From Bradyrhizobium agreste (GTDB taxonomy: Bacteria > Pseudomonadota > Alphaproteobacteria > Rhizobiales > Xanthobacteraceae), in NCBI RefSeq assembly GCF_016031625.1, contig NZ_JACCHP010000004.1, positions 124,001-188,000 on the forward strand: a DNA stretch of 64,000 bases, in the 5' to 3' direction. The first letter of the stretch is position 1; each line of letters starts with the position of its first letter. A program made the translations under genes and the position numbers. This document shows positions 11,118 through 22,059 of this stretch, piece by piece. The notes under the pieces were generated by a model, which ran no database searches, was not told the origin of the DNA, and saw only the letters and a list, made by a program, of their open reading frames with translations.

Positions 11118-12905
11118 TTACGACAGCGCCCCCAGCACGCCTCTCGTCGCCTTGTCGATCTCCTCGACATAGCGGCGACGGGCGAAGTTCTCGGTCAGGA
11201 AGCCGACCACCTTGCGGCTGTCGGTGGAATCGACCACCGCCAGCATCTCGGCCTCGGCCTCGTCGAACACCGCCATGGCCGACTTCACGTTCATTTCTGG
11301 GATCAGCACGATGTCGATCAGGCGGGCGAGCTCGATCACCTGGATGTCGTCGGCGATGGTGTCGAGATCGTTGGAGAACAGATCCGGCAGCAGGACGAGG
11401 CCGACATATTCGTCAGCATTGTTGACGATGACGATTCCCGGCCGCGAGCCGAGCGCGAACTCGCGGCGCGCGGCGGCGATCGTCGTGGTCGACGGCACCT
11501 TGCCGACGTCCGAGCGCATCAGCCGCTCGACCGTGAGATTGCGCAGCCAGCCGACGTCGTTGGCGCTGCGGATGGTCTCGCCGCGCAGATGCAGGCGCCA
11601 GGTCGAGAAGGAATGGCCGAACATGAAGCGCACGCAGATCGAGGTCACGATGCAGCCGGCCAGCACCACGGCCGTGACGTCGACGTTGCGGGTCATCTCC
11701 AGCACCAGGAACGACATGGTGAGAGGACCGCCGACGATGGCGACGCCGAGCGTCGCCATGCCGGTCAGCATCGCCACCAGCGGATCGATCGCGAAGTTCG
11801 GGCTGATGAGCAGCAGCACCGCGGCAAAGAACTTTCCGATCAGGCTGCCGACGAACAGCGAAGCGAAGAACAGGCCGCCGCGGAAGCCCGAGGCGAGCGA
11901 GATCAGGCAGGCCGTCACCTTCAAGGCGATGATCAGCGCGATCAGGCCGACCGTCATGTCGTGGAAGAGATCGAGCACCATGGCGCCATGGCCTGCTGCG
12001 AGAACCTGCGGCGTGACGATGGCGAATCCGCCGACGATGAGGCCGCCGATCACCGGACGCAGCCAGACCGGCATCCAGGCGAACAGCCGCTCGAACATCG
12101 GCGAGGAGCGCATCACGGCGATGCCGACGCCGCTGGTCATGAGGGCGAGCCCGATCAGCGCCAGATATTGCTCGACACCGACGGCACTGACCTTGGGGAC
12201 CTCCAATGAATAGGGCGCGCCGCCGAGCCATTGCGCGGTCAGGGCGCCCGCCAGCGAGGCTGCCAGGATCGGCGCTGCGCTGCCGACCGCATAGACGCCG
12301 ACGATCAGCTCGCAGGCGTAGAAGGCACCGGTGATCGGCGCGCCGAATGCCGCTGCGATCGCCGCCGCGGCCCCGCAACCGACCATCAGGCGCAGATCGT
12401 TGCGGCGGAGATTGAAGAATTTGCCGAGCAGCGAGGCGATGCCGGAGCCGATCTGGGTGTAGCCGGCCTCGAGGCCGACCGAGGCGCCGCAGCCGTTCGA
12501 GATCAGGGTCTGGCTCGACACCACCACGCTGTCGCGCATCGACAGATTGCCGCCGCGCAGCGCATTCGCCTCGATCGGGTCTACCGCGTTCGAGATCTTC
12601 ATGCGCCGCCGCGACCATTCCATGATGCCGAGCGAGAGCCCGCCGAGCGCAGGCGCGATCAGTGCCGCCCACGGACTGACGCTGGCGTGAGCCGACAGGT
12701 GGACGTCGATGGGGATTCCGTAGATCACCACATGCGCGATCTGCGCGACGACGGCCATCAGCGTCACGACCGCCCCGGCGAGCGTGCCGATCACCAGCGC
12801 CAGCGGGATCAGGTAGAACTCGTTGCTGCGCAACAGGGCGCGCAGCCGAACCACGGTGCGGTTCGATGCCTTGCGATCGACGAGATGCCTGAACCGCACG
12901 AACAC
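11118..12905 (-). CDS. ClC-family chloride channel/antiporter with C-terminal CBS domains
   Basis: An integral membrane protein of about 595 residues that moves chloride or similar anions across the inner membrane. The ClC core shows GCGASVGLEAGYTQIGSG (the Glu in the place of the gating glutamate, though the usual GxEGP reads GLEAGY), then FGAPITGAFYACEL and FRGGLFFASLFVGSLIG. The last 130 residues form a CBS pair (VERLMRSDVGKVPSTTTI and the stretch around VLIPEMNVKSAM). I start at GTG 12905 after AGGAGG; the longer frame overlaps the upstream aldolase gene. It is probably translationally linked to that gene. Confidence 0.88.
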   Translation of the reverse strand: MFVRFRHLVDRKASNRTVVRLRALLRSNEFYLIPLALVIGTLAGAVVTLMAVVAQIAHVVIYGIPIDVHLSAHASVSPWAALIAPALGGLSLGIMEWSRRRMKISNAVDPIEANALRGGNLSMRDSVVVSSQTLISNGCGASVGLEAGYTQIGSGIASLLGKFFNLRRNDLRLMVGCGAAAAIAAAFGAPITGAFYACELIVGVYAVGSAAPILAASLAGALTAQWLGGAPYSLEVPKVSAVGVEQYLALIGLALMTSGVGIAVMRSSPMFERLFAWMPVWLRPVIGGLIVGGFAIVTPQVLAAGHGAMVLDLFHDMTVGLIALIIALKVTACLISLASGFRGGLFFASLFVGSLIGKFFAAVLLLISPNFAIDPLVAMLTGMATLGVAIVGGPLTMSFLVLEMTRNVDVTAVVLAGCIVTSICVRFMFGHSFSTWRLHLRGETIRSANDVGWLRNLTVERLMRSDVGKVPSTTTIAAARREFALGSRPGIVIVNNADEYVGLVLLPDLFSNDLDTIADDIQVIELARLIDIVLIPEMNVKSAMAVFDEAEAEMLAVVDSTDSRKVVGFLTENFARRRYVEEIDKATRGVLGALS

Positions 12906-12921
12906 CGTCTGCCCCCGCCTC

Positions 12922-13575
12922 CTAGTCTTCCGACAGGCCGTAGCCGGCCATGCGCTGGCGCACCCGCTCGATCTCATCGCTGGAGAGCAGCGGCGGTTGT
13001 CCGATCTGCAGACAGCCGTGATATTGCCGCGCCAACGTCTCGACCTCGACCGCCAGCCACATCGCTTTGTCCAGCGTCTTGCCGATCGCGATCATGCCGT
13101 GATGGTCGAGCAGGCAGGCGAGCCGGCCCTCCAGTGCCCGCACCGCATGCTCGGACAGCTCCGCCGTTCCGAACGTCGCGTAGGGCGCGCAGCGGATGCT
13201 GTCGCCGCCTGCCGCTGCAATCATGTAATGCACCGGCGGGATCTCCATGCCCATGATCGCCAGGACGGTGCAATAGGTCGGGTGGGCATGCACGACGGCG
13301 TTGACGTCGGGCCGTGACTTCAGGATGTCGCGATGGAAGCGCCATTCGCTCGAGGGCTTCTGGTCGGGCGCATGCGAGCCGTCCATGGCCATGAGGACGA
13401 TCTGGTCCGGACTCATGGCCTCATAGGGCACGCTGGTCGGCGTGACCAGGAGCCCGTCCGCATGCCGGACGCTGATATTGCCCGATGTGCCCTGGTTGAT
13501 GCCGAGCGCGTTCATGCGCCGGCAGGCGTCGATAATGGCCTGTCGCTTGGCGAGTTCGTCCGCTGTCATCGACAT
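12922..13575 (-). CDS. Class II aldolase/adducin-family protein (fuculose-phosphate aldolase type)
   Basis: A 217-residue zinc-dependent aldolase domain protein expected to cleave a phosphorylated deoxysugar or related acid in the cytoplasm. The family features are GTSGNISVR, the pair of zinc histidines in VVHAHPTYCTVLA, and the third in LLDHHGMIAIGK. The substrate cannot be told from sequence; L-fuculose-1-phosphate or a similar compound is the usual guess. It is followed by the ClC gene with 16 nt between stop and the assigned start. No sugar kinase or isomerase is adjacent. Confidence 0.88.
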   Translation of the reverse strand: MSMTADELAKRQAIIDACRRMNALGINQGTSGNISVRHADGLLVTPTSVPYEAMSPDQIVLMAMDGSHAPDQKPSSEWRFHRDILKSRPDVNAVVHAHPTYCTVLAIMGMEIPPVHYMIAAAGGDSIRCAPYATFGTAELSEHAVRALEGRLACLLDHHGMIAIGKTLDKAMWLAVEVETLARQYHGCLQIGQPPLLSSDEIERVRQRMAGYGLSED

Positions 13576-13950
13576 GTCGATTTCCCGTCGAGGGCTTGTT
13601 GGACCGAGTTACGTCAAAGCGACATGACAGTGCAAGCGAAAGCGTCCCGTATCCCGTGACACGCCGGCTGAACGGGATAGCACCAGGTTAACAGATTGTC
13701 GCGGCTCCAGGGCAGGCAGGTCCCGGATCGGCTGTTCATGTGGGAGCAATAACAAAAGTTAGCGCTGGTGCGGAGACAATGGGATCGAGCAGTGCAATCG
13801 CAAAGCAACCATTCCCGACGATTGCCGTTTCACTGTGCATCGGTACACGAACAGAAGCAGCCCAAGCAATTGCACGAGCGCGTCCCAGAATTGATCCGCA
13901 CGATCCCCTTGCCTGCAGCCGCTGGGCGCTTCGATTGGGGACAAACGCGC
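13576..13950. other. Intergenic stretch, no intact gene
   Basis: Bases between the aldolase start and the amidotransferase remnant. Frames here are short and cysteine- or arginine-rich with no family resemblance. It may include eroded upstream parts of the pseudogene that follows; I cannot align them by eye. Confidence 0.4.
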
Positions 13951-14116
13951 AAGGGCGGAGTCCTGCAACAGATCTGCGGCGCGGATTCGATTCAAGTGAA
14001 TTCGCTGCACAGCTTCCTGATCGCCGATCTCGCACCCGGTCTCGTCGCGGAGGCCGTCGCCGAGGACGGCTCGATCGAGGCCGTCAGCGTCGAGGGCGTG
14101 AGCGATTTCGGAACCT
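13951..14116 (+). pseudogene. Remnant of a class I glutamine amidotransferase (PuuD/peptidase C26 type)
   Basis: One frame reads KGGVLQQICGADSIQVNSLH and continues SFLIADLAPGLVAEAVAEDG, then SIEAVSV. This is the C-terminal third of gamma-glutamyl-GABA hydrolase-type proteins, where VNSLHxQAIDxLAPGL and IEAV are conserved. The upstream nucleophile-cysteine region and the downstream QWHPE catalytic motif are missing, and the frame ends in unrelated sequence at 14130. I read it as a decayed gene fragment. No start codon or ribosome site belongs to it. Confidence 0.6.
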
Positions 14117-14314
14117 TTTCGGCGACGTGACCAAGCTGCGGACCTCCACCGAAGCCGGAGACTTCACCTCCCGGGGCGGCGAGCCGAAGGCGCCCGCGGT
14201 GCGGCAACCGCTGACCGACCTGGTCTGACGCCGCAGGCCGCGGCCGCATGGAACGAGGTTTCGGCCGCCGACTTAGCTCACCGTGACAGCAATGGACAAT
14301 GGTGGAGACCAATC

Positions 14315-14521
14315 ATGAGCGACAGCGGAGTTAGCATGCTGTTGGGCCACGCCTCGGCCCAGATGCTTTGGCTCTGGTTCATCGGCGCGTTCGTGCTCGG
14401 CGGGGCCCTCGTTTACGGGGTGATGAAGGCCGGCCATCTGCGCCGCAGCGAGCGCGCACGCCTCGACCGCGCGACGGAAGAGCGCCAGCGTCAGGAAGAC
14501 CCCTACAAGCGCCCGACCTGA
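14315..14521 (+). CDS. Small membrane protein (68 aa), unknown
   Basis: One hydrophobic helix (MLWLWFIGAFVLGGALVYGVM, about residues 17-37) is followed by a charged Arg/Glu/Gln-rich tail. TGGAG lies 7-8 nt before the ATG. It has the look of the short single-helix proteins often found in rhizobial general-stress loci, and it precedes the DUF892 and Hsp20 genes by about 100 nt. Function unknown. Confidence 0.65.
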   Translation: MSDSGVSMLLGHASAQMLWLWFIGAFVLGGALVYGVMKAGHLRRSERARLDRATEERQRQEDPYKRPT

Positions 14522-14541
14522 GCGAGCGCCGGTTGCGGTTT

Positions 14542-14566
14542 GGAACTTTCGTTCTCCGACGGCTTT
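14542..14566 (+). promoter_or_regulatory. Candidate EcfG-like promoter before the DUF892 gene
   Basis: GGAAC followed by 16 bases and CTTT. Alphaproteobacterial general-stress (EcfG) promoters read GGAAC, 16-17 bases, CGTT, so the -10 element differs at one position. It would start transcription roughly 55 nt before the DUF892 ATG. The same spacing and the same CTTT recur before hsp20. Confidence 0.35.
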
Positions 14567-14624
14567 GATCGCCCGAGGATTGAGGAAGGCGAGGCCTTCC
14601 CGTGTCGCCTCATGAGGAGGACGT

Positions 14625-15191
14625 ATGGCTAAACGAGCGAAGAAACGCACGACCAAGAAGGCCGCGGCGCGCCGGCCGCGGCAGGCGCCGAAGATGCTCA
14701 GCGACCTGTTTCTGGAGACGCTGAAGGACATCTATTTCGCCGAGAACAAGATCATCAAGACCCTGCCCAAGATGGCCAAGGCCGCGAATTCGAAGGAGCT
14801 TGCGGCCGCGTTCAACAAGCATTTGCGCGAGACCCAGGGCCAGGTCAAACGGCTCGACCAGATCTTCAAGATGCTGGGCAAGCCGGCACGCGGCAAACCC
14901 TGCGAGGCCATCAACGGCATTGCCGACGAGGGCGCCGAGATCATGAAGGAGTTCAAGGGGGCGCCGGCGCTCGACGCCGGACTGCTCGCGTCCGCCCAGT
15001 CGGTCGAGCATTACGAGATCTCCCGCTACGGCACGCTGCGCACCTGGGCCGAAGAGCTCGGCATGCAGGACGCAGCAAGGCTGCTCCAGGAGACGCTGGA
15101 CGAGGAAGAGGCGACCGATCGCACGCTGACCGAGCTCGCCACCTCCGTGATCAACCTCCAAGCGGAAGAAGAGTACCGCGCGGCGGCCTGA
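14625..15191 (+). CDS. Ferritin-like DUF892 protein (YciE/YciF family)
   Basis: A 188-residue protein with a basic Lys/Arg/Ala-rich N-terminus (residues 1-22) and then the DUF892 four-helix domain starting LSDLFLETLKDIYFAENKIIKTL. The carboxylate/His pattern of the ferritin-like diiron fold is present (E in YFAENKI, SVEHYEISRYG, LDEEEATD). Family members are stress-induced, with unclear biochemical activity. AGGAGG before the ATG gives a strong start. The basic tail at the N-terminus could bind DNA, by inference only. Confidence 0.88.
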   Translation: MAKRAKKRTTKKAAARRPRQAPKMLSDLFLETLKDIYFAENKIIKTLPKMAKAANSKELAAAFNKHLRETQGQVKRLDQIFKMLGKPARGKPCEAINGIADEGAEIMKEFKGAPALDAGLLASAQSVEHYEISRYGTLRTWAEELGMQDAARLLQETLDEEEATDRTLTELATSVINLQAEEEYRAAA

Positions 15192-15212
15192 CCGCGCGCT
15201 CTGCCAATGAAC

Positions 15213-15239
15213 GGAACGTCGCGGCGACATGCCGCGGCG
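15213..15239 (+). terminator. GC-rich hairpin after the DUF892 gene
   Basis: Arms AACGTCGCGGC and GCCGCGGCGTT (one mismatch) around a 5-base loop, followed by a short T-rich patch (CTTGTCTT). It may end or attenuate transcription between the DUF892 gene and hsp20. Confidence 0.4.
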
Positions 15240-15314
15240 TTCGCTTGTCTTGATCGCACGAGCGCGCATGGCACATCGGCGCGGCTGCACTGGATTTCCG
15301 TACTGGATTTCCGC

Positions 15315-15339
15315 GGAACCAGCCCCATATGCAGGCTTT
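15315..15339 (+). promoter_or_regulatory. Candidate EcfG-like promoter before hsp20
   Basis: GGAAC, 16 bases, CTTT, with its -10 element about 20 nt before the hsp20 ATG. Immediately upstream is a tandem duplication of ACTGGATTTCCG (about 15292-15314). Same layout as the site at 14542. Confidence 0.33.
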
Positions 15340-15359
15340 CCCACCCCAGAGCCCGCATC

Positions 15360-15743
15360 ATGCAACCCAAAAATCCCCTCGACTGGATGCTGTCTGAAGC
15401 CCTGGACTCGCTGACCCGCGCCGATCGCCTGCGCCAGCAGTTCGGCCGCCAGGAAGCGTGCTGGGAGCCGCCGATCGACGTGCTCGAAACCGAGCGTGAG
15501 CTTCTGATCCTGGTCGCGCTTCCCGGCGTCAATCCGGACAATGTCGAGACCGTCATCCATGACGGCGTGCTCGTCATCTCGGGCCAGCGCACCCTCCCGC
15601 CGGAGCTTCGCAACGCCCGCATCCATCGGCTCGAGCTGCCGCAAGGCCGCTTCGAGCGGCGCATTGCGCTTCCCCTGGGCCGCTACGCCATCAGCCGCTT
15701 CGTGATGGACGGCTGCGTCGCACTGCGCCTCGCGAAATCCTGA
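15360..15743 (+). CDS. Small heat-shock protein, Hsp20/alpha-crystallin family
   Basis: A 127-residue chaperone that holds unfolding proteins. The alpha-crystallin domain runs from about residue 35 (EPPIDVLETERELLILVALP) through GVNPDNVETVIHDGVLVISG to the RIALPLGRY segment. The C-terminal I-x-I anchor is not obvious. I start at MQPKNPLDWML (15360), since the upstream extension of the frame is not Hsp20-like; the ribosome site is weak. It is 8 nt upstream of lon, so chaperone and protease are probably co-expressed. Confidence 0.85.
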   Translation: MQPKNPLDWMLSEALDSLTRADRLRQQFGRQEACWEPPIDVLETERELLILVALPGVNPDNVETVIHDGVLVISGQRTLPPELRNARIHRLELPQGRFERRIALPLGRYAISRFVMDGCVALRLAKS

Positions 15744-15751
15744 GGTCGATC

Positions 15752-18126
<2,375 letters not shown>

Positions 18127-18130
<4 letters not shown>

Positions 18131-18291
18131 AGGCGATGAAGAAACTGCTGGAAAGAGCGAAGCGATCGCGGAAGACGCAGCGGCTGCGCGAGTTGCTCGA
18201 TCGCGCCATCGACCGCGTTCGCGATGCGCTGGCAGGACCCGAACCGCGGCTTCAGCCGCTCCCGGTCCGGGTGAAGCGCCGCAAGGGTTGA
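18127..18291 (+). CDS. Small basic protein translationally coupled to lon (51-54 aa)
   Basis: A GTG at 18127 overlaps the lon stop by four bases (GTGA), and an in-frame ATG follows at 18136. The product begins MKKLLERAKRSRKTQRLREL and ends KRRKG; it is strongly basic and predicted helical in its first half. Its stop lies about 40 nt before the shared terminator. I do not recognise it. The overlap with lon and position inside the transcript argue for a real gene; composition alone could also be chance in GC-rich DNA. Confidence 0.45.
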
Positions 18292-18328
18292 GCCCTCCGT
18301 CTCGAACCCTCGCGGCAGCCCCAGACAA

Positions 18329-18354
18329 AAGGCCCCCTCGATCGAGGGGGCCTT
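18329..18354. terminator. Bidirectional intrinsic terminator
   Basis: A perfect 26-base palindrome, AAGGCCCCCTCG and its complement, with A residues on one side and TT on the other. It lies between the convergent lon transcript and the HU gene and can serve both. Confidence 0.85.
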
Positions 18355-18361
18355 AGCGTTG

Positions 18362-18664
18362 TTAGCCCACGGCGTCCTTGGCGGCCTTGACCGGGCGGGC
18401 GCGGACGATCTTCCGGGCCGGCTTGGCCTTGAACATCATCTCCTCACCCGTGAACGGGTTGGTGCCCTTGCGCGCCTTGGTCGCGGGCTTCTTGATGACC
18501 ACGAACTTGGCGAAGCCCGGCACCAGGAACAGGCCGTTCTTCTTGAGCTCCTTGTGGCCGACGTCGGTCAGCGTCTCCATGACGTTCTTGACGTCACGCT
18601 TGGAAAGCTCGGTGGCGGTCGCAATCTTTTCGATCAACTGCGATTTGGACATCTGGGTTGGCAT
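18362..18664 (-). CDS. HU-family nucleoid DNA-binding protein
   Basis: A 100-residue histone-like protein that bends and compacts DNA. The N-terminal helices (MSKSQLIEKIATATELSKRD) and the beta-arm with GTNPFTGEEM are family features. The tail KPARKIVRARPVKAAKDAVG is basic. GAGGAGACACG precedes the first ATG; a second ATG four codons on (MSKSQ) is the alternative start. Compared with canonical HU the core reads KKPATKARKGTNPFTGEE, so hup-like rather than IHF. Confidence 0.92.
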   Translation of the reverse strand: MPTQMSKSQLIEKIATATELSKRDVKNVMETLTDVGHKELKKNGLFLVPGFAKFVVIKKPATKARKGTNPFTGEEMMFKAKPARKIVRARPVKAAKDAVG

Positions 18665-19007
18665 CGTGTCTCCTCTGATTCGTTGCCGGTTGCATATTAG
18701 ACCAACCGTTGAAGGCCTATAGCCTTCTGCACAGTTTTGTCGCGAAATTACGGGCTTTTCTGGCCTGCTGTGACAAAAAACCCTGCTTTTTAGCTACTTC
18801 CGGAGTGGAGGAAGCCTCGGGCAGCGGTTTTTGCCTTGTTTCAAAGGCCCGCACGACATCTTGCTAGAACTGATTCGCCGCTTTCGACAAGCGACGACCG
18901 GCCTCTTTGTGAAGCAGGCGCGTGTTTCGCCCTGAAAAATAAGGGTCGGATCGCAGGTCGCCGGTCTTCCTCCCCGTAAAAATGGGGAGAAAGTGAGTGG
19001 CGATTGG
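18665..19007. other. Intergenic region upstream of the HU gene
   Basis: About 340 bases holding the promoter of the leftward HU gene and the end of the thiolase transcript. Near 18971-18990 the pattern CTCCCC, 8 bases, GGGGAG forms a small hairpin that may end the thiolase message. No coding frame resembles a known protein. Confidence 0.45.
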
Positions 19008-20240
19008 CTAGACGCGCTCGATGATGATGGCGGGCGCCATGCCGCCGGCGGCGCACATGGTGACGAGACCGCGTTTGAGGTCGCGCCGTTCGAGCTCGTC
19101 CAGCACCGTGCCGATCAGGATCGAGCCGGTGGCGCCGATGGGATGGCCGAGCGCGATCGAGCCGCCGTTGACGTTGACCTTGGCCCGGTCGAGCTTGAGG
19201 TCACGAATATATTTTTCCGCCACCACGGCGAAGGCCTCGTTGATCTCGAACAGGTCGATGTCGTCGATGGTGAGGCCCGCCTTGGCCAGCACTTTGCGCG
19301 TTGCCGGCACCGGCGCGTTCAGCATCAGGGTCGGTGAATCCCCCATGTTGGCCATCGCGACGACGCGGGCCCGGGCTTTAAGGCCGTGGGCCTTGGCGTA
19401 AGCGGGCGAGGCCAGCAGGATCGCGGCAGCGCCGTCGACGACGCCGGAGGAGTTGCCGGCGTGATGCACGAAGTCGATATCGAGATCAGGATATTTCTGC
19501 AGGATCAGGCCGCGATAGGTCGTACCCTTGTCGTCGAGCGCGTAGTCAGCGATGGCGGGGAACGCCGGCTTCAGGCTGCTGAGGCCTTCCATCGTGGTCT
19601 GCGGTCGCGGGTACTCTTCATGATCCAGCGCCAGGCTGCCGTCCTCGCGGTGAACAGGCACGAGACTCTTCTTGAAGTAGCCGTTCGCGATCGCGTGCGC
19701 GGCGCGCTTCTGGCTCTCCAGTCCGAGCGCGTCGACGTCCCTTCGGGTGATGCCTTCCAGCGTCGCGATGGCATCGGCGCAGACGCCCTGATGCGACTGC
19801 GGATGCCGTGCCCGCAGGCGCAGATTGCCGCCGTCCATCATCATCGGACCGCCGCCGCGGCGTCCCTCCATCGACATCATCTCGCAGCCGCCGGCAATGA
19901 CGAGGTCTTCCGCACCCGCCATGATCGAGGATGCCGCCATGTTGACGCTGGTGATGCCGCTGCCGCAGAAGCGGTCGAGCGTCACCGCGCTGGCACGCAC
20001 GTCATAGCCGGCATCGAGCGCCGACATGCGGCCGAGATCGCCGCTTTGCGTTGCCACCTGCGCGCTGCAGCCCCAGACGATGTCATCGACATCGGCGGTG
20101 TCGATGCCGGTGCGGTCGGCGAGCGCGCGCAGCACTGTTGCGCCGAGCTGCTGCGGATGAATGCCCGACAGGGCTCCCTTGCCGGCCTTGCCGATGCCCC
20201 GCGGGGTGCGGCAGGCATCGATGATCAGCGCGTCAGCCAT
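19008..20240 (-). CDS. Acetyl-CoA acetyltransferase/thiolase family
   Basis: A 410-residue thiolase that condenses or cleaves acyl-CoA and acetyl-CoA in fatty-acid or ketone metabolism. The nucleophile is Cys92 in DRFCGSG. The other active-site blocks are NEAFAVV, the histidine in GGSIALGHPIGATG, and the second cysteine in TMCAAGGMAPA. The N-terminus MADALIIDACRTPRGIGK resembles the acetyl-CoA acetyltransferase type common in Bradyrhizobium. No dehydrogenase or hydratase sits beside it, so the pathway is not fixed. Confidence 0.93.
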   Translation of the reverse strand: MADALIIDACRTPRGIGKAGKGALSGIHPQQLGATVLRALADRTGIDTADVDDIVWGCSAQVATQSGDLGRMSALDAGYDVRASAVTLDRFCGSGITSVNMAASSIMAGAEDLVIAGGCEMMSMEGRRGGGPMMMDGGNLRLRARHPQSHQGVCADAIATLEGITRRDVDALGLESQKRAAHAIANGYFKKSLVPVHREDGSLALDHEEYPRPQTTMEGLSSLKPAFPAIADYALDDKGTTYRGLILQKYPDLDIDFVHHAGNSSGVVDGAAAILLASPAYAKAHGLKARARVVAMANMGDSPTLMLNAPVPATRKVLAKAGLTIDDIDLFEINEAFAVVAEKYIRDLKLDRAKVNVNGGSIALGHPIGATGSILIGTVLDELERRDLKRGLVTMCAAGGMAPAIIIERV

Positions 20241-20321
20241 TGGCGTCGTCCTCTTGTTTATGGGTGTTGAGGGCGTTGTGAATCAGAGGGACTGGCGAGT
20301 CAATGCGCGCTGCCCTCTTGG

Positions 20322-20465
20322 CCTCTCCCTGCGTGCGGGGAGAGGCCGGATTTTACGCCCAGCGGAAAATCCGGGTGAGGGGGAGCTTCCACAAACTCGG
20401 TGGCAGCCGGACTCGCGGAGAGTCCCCCTCACCCTGCCTCTCCCCGTAAGAACGGGGAGAGGGAG
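20322..20465. repeat. Palindromic intergenic repeat with three hairpins
   Basis: Outer blocks GCCTCTCCCTGCGTGCGGGG and CCTGCCTCTCCCCGTAAGAA frame inner dyads: CCGGATTTT with AAAATCCGG, and GTGAGGGGGA with TCCCCCTCAC. It lies between the GH1 stop and the thiolase start. It is the style of extragenic palindrome spread through Bradyrhizobium genomes and may act as a transcript end for the leftward gene upstream of it. Confidence 0.7.
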
Positions 20466-20470
20466 AATAG

Positions 20471-21940
20471 CTACGCCCCCGCCGCGTTCTTCGCGATCAC
20501 GTTGCGATAATAGCTGGCGCTGAGTTTTGCCGTGCGGACCTGGGTGTCGAAATTGACGTGGTACAGCCCGAAACGCTTGTTGAGGCCGTACACCCACTCG
20601 AAATTGTCCATCAGGCTCCAGAGAAAATAGCCGCGCACCGGCACGCCTTCGTCGGTGGCGCGCTGGAGCTGGGCGAGATAGTTGCGCAAATACATGATGC
20701 GGTCGGTGTCGTAGATCTTGCCGTCGGGCGACACCACATCGTCGCCGGAGGTGCCGTTCTCGCTGATATAGATCGCATCCGTCTTCCAGATTTTCGCCGC
20801 CAGCTTCGGCACCCAATAGATCGTCTCGGGCCCGACGCGCAGCCAGTCCGAATTCATGTGCGGGAACGACTTCGGGATCGGCAGCGGCCTGAAGCCCGCG
20901 CCCTGGTCGGACGCCACCACATAGTTCTGCGGCGCGTAGATGTTGAGGCCGAGGAAGTCGACCGGCGACGAGATGATCTTGAGCTCCGCATCGGTGTATT
21001 TCGGCGCGTTGGGCCCGGCGTATTTCAGGAAGGCGTCGGTATAGCGGCCGGTCATGATGACGTTGAGATAGCCGGCATTCATCTCGCGCAGCGCGATCTC
21101 CGCGGCGCGCACGTTTTCCGGCGTGTCGAACGCAGGCGCGCAGGCATCGATGTTCTCCGCCGGCCCCACCCGGGTGCCGCGGCGGCCGTGAGCGCGCACC
21201 GCCTGCACCGCGAGCCCGTGCGCCAGCGCGCTGTTGTGCCTGATCTGGTTGACATCGGCCTGCGGCAGCTTCAGGCCCGGCGCGTCGATGCCGATGCCGT
21301 AACCGAAATAGACGAAGCGCCCGCTCTCATTGAGCGTGAACACGTTCCCGACGCGGTCGGTGAGGTGCTCGGCGACATAGGCGGCGTAGTCGCCGAAGAT
21401 CTTGCAGGTCTCGGTCGAGCGCCAGCCGCCGAAGCGGTCTTCGAGCGATTGCGGCAGGTCCCAATGATAGAGGGTCAGCCACGGCTCGATGCCGCTCTTC
21501 AGGAGCTCGTCGACGAGACGATTGTAGAAGTCGAGCCCTTTCGGATTGGGCTTGCCGTCGCCGTCCGGAAACAGCCGCGGCCAGGCTACCGAGAAGCGAT
21601 AGGCCTTGCAGCCGAGCTCCTTGATGAGGGCGATGTCCTCCCGGTAGCGGTGATAGTGCTCGTTGGCGCGGTCGCCGGTGGTGCCGTCCTCGATCTTGCC
21701 GGCGATGCGGACGAACTTGTCCCAGATCGAGACCCCTCGCCCGTCCTCCTCGACCGCGCCCTCGACCTGATAGGACGAGGTCGCCGTACCCCAGAGAAAG
21801 CCTGCCGGAAAACCGCTGTCGCGCGATGCTGCTGCCGCTGCCGCCGGCTCGGCGTTGGCGCCTTCCAAGGGGGGTGCGATTGCTGCCGCGGACAGTCCCG
21901 CAAGCGCAGCGAGCTGGCGACGCGAGATCTTGTCCGACAT
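20471..21940 (-). CDS. Tat-exported beta-glucosidase, glycoside hydrolase family 1
   Basis: A 489-residue glycosidase expected to act outside the inner membrane. The twin-arginine signal SRRQLAALAGLSAAAIA is at residues 5-22. The GH1 core begins FPAGFLWGTATSSYQVEG; the acid/base glutamate is in TLNESG near residue 204, where the usual NEP has become NES. The nucleophile glutamate is in YISENGTSG near residue 394, and the closing motif FLWSLMDNFEWVYG is intact. The substrate is unknown. It is monocistronic, with a 144-bp repeat behind it. Confidence 0.92.
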   Translation of the reverse strand: MSDKISRRQLAALAGLSAAAIAPPLEGANAEPAAAAAASRDSGFPAGFLWGTATSSYQVEGAVEEDGRGVSIWDKFVRIAGKIEDGTTGDRANEHYHRYREDIALIKELGCKAYRFSVAWPRLFPDGDGKPNPKGLDFYNRLVDELLKSGIEPWLTLYHWDLPQSLEDRFGGWRSTETCKIFGDYAAYVAEHLTDRVGNVFTLNESGRFVYFGYGIGIDAPGLKLPQADVNQIRHNSALAHGLAVQAVRAHGRRGTRVGPAENIDACAPAFDTPENVRAAEIALREMNAGYLNVIMTGRYTDAFLKYAGPNAPKYTDAELKIISSPVDFLGLNIYAPQNYVVASDQGAGFRPLPIPKSFPHMNSDWLRVGPETIYWVPKLAAKIWKTDAIYISENGTSGDDVVSPDGKIYDTDRIMYLRNYLAQLQRATDEGVPVRGYFLWSLMDNFEWVYGLNKRFGLYHVNFDTQVRTAKLSASYYRNVIAKNAAGA

Positions 21941-22059
21941 GTGATGCTGCCCCCGCGATGGTTGTTGCAGCCGTACAATGGCAAGTCAGGGGCAGTTTGA
22001 GAAGCAGTGGGGCAGGCGTTGACGATGCAAAAATGCAGAAGCGCCGGCTCCGGAAGCGC

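Noticed and set aside
13740..14228. 162-residue plus-strand frame
   Set aside because: Arg-rich composition; the adjacent frame carries the amidotransferase remnant instead.
20322..20465. Repeated GC-rich dyads as a CRISPR array
   Set aside because: The units are palindromes of differing sequence without regular spacers.
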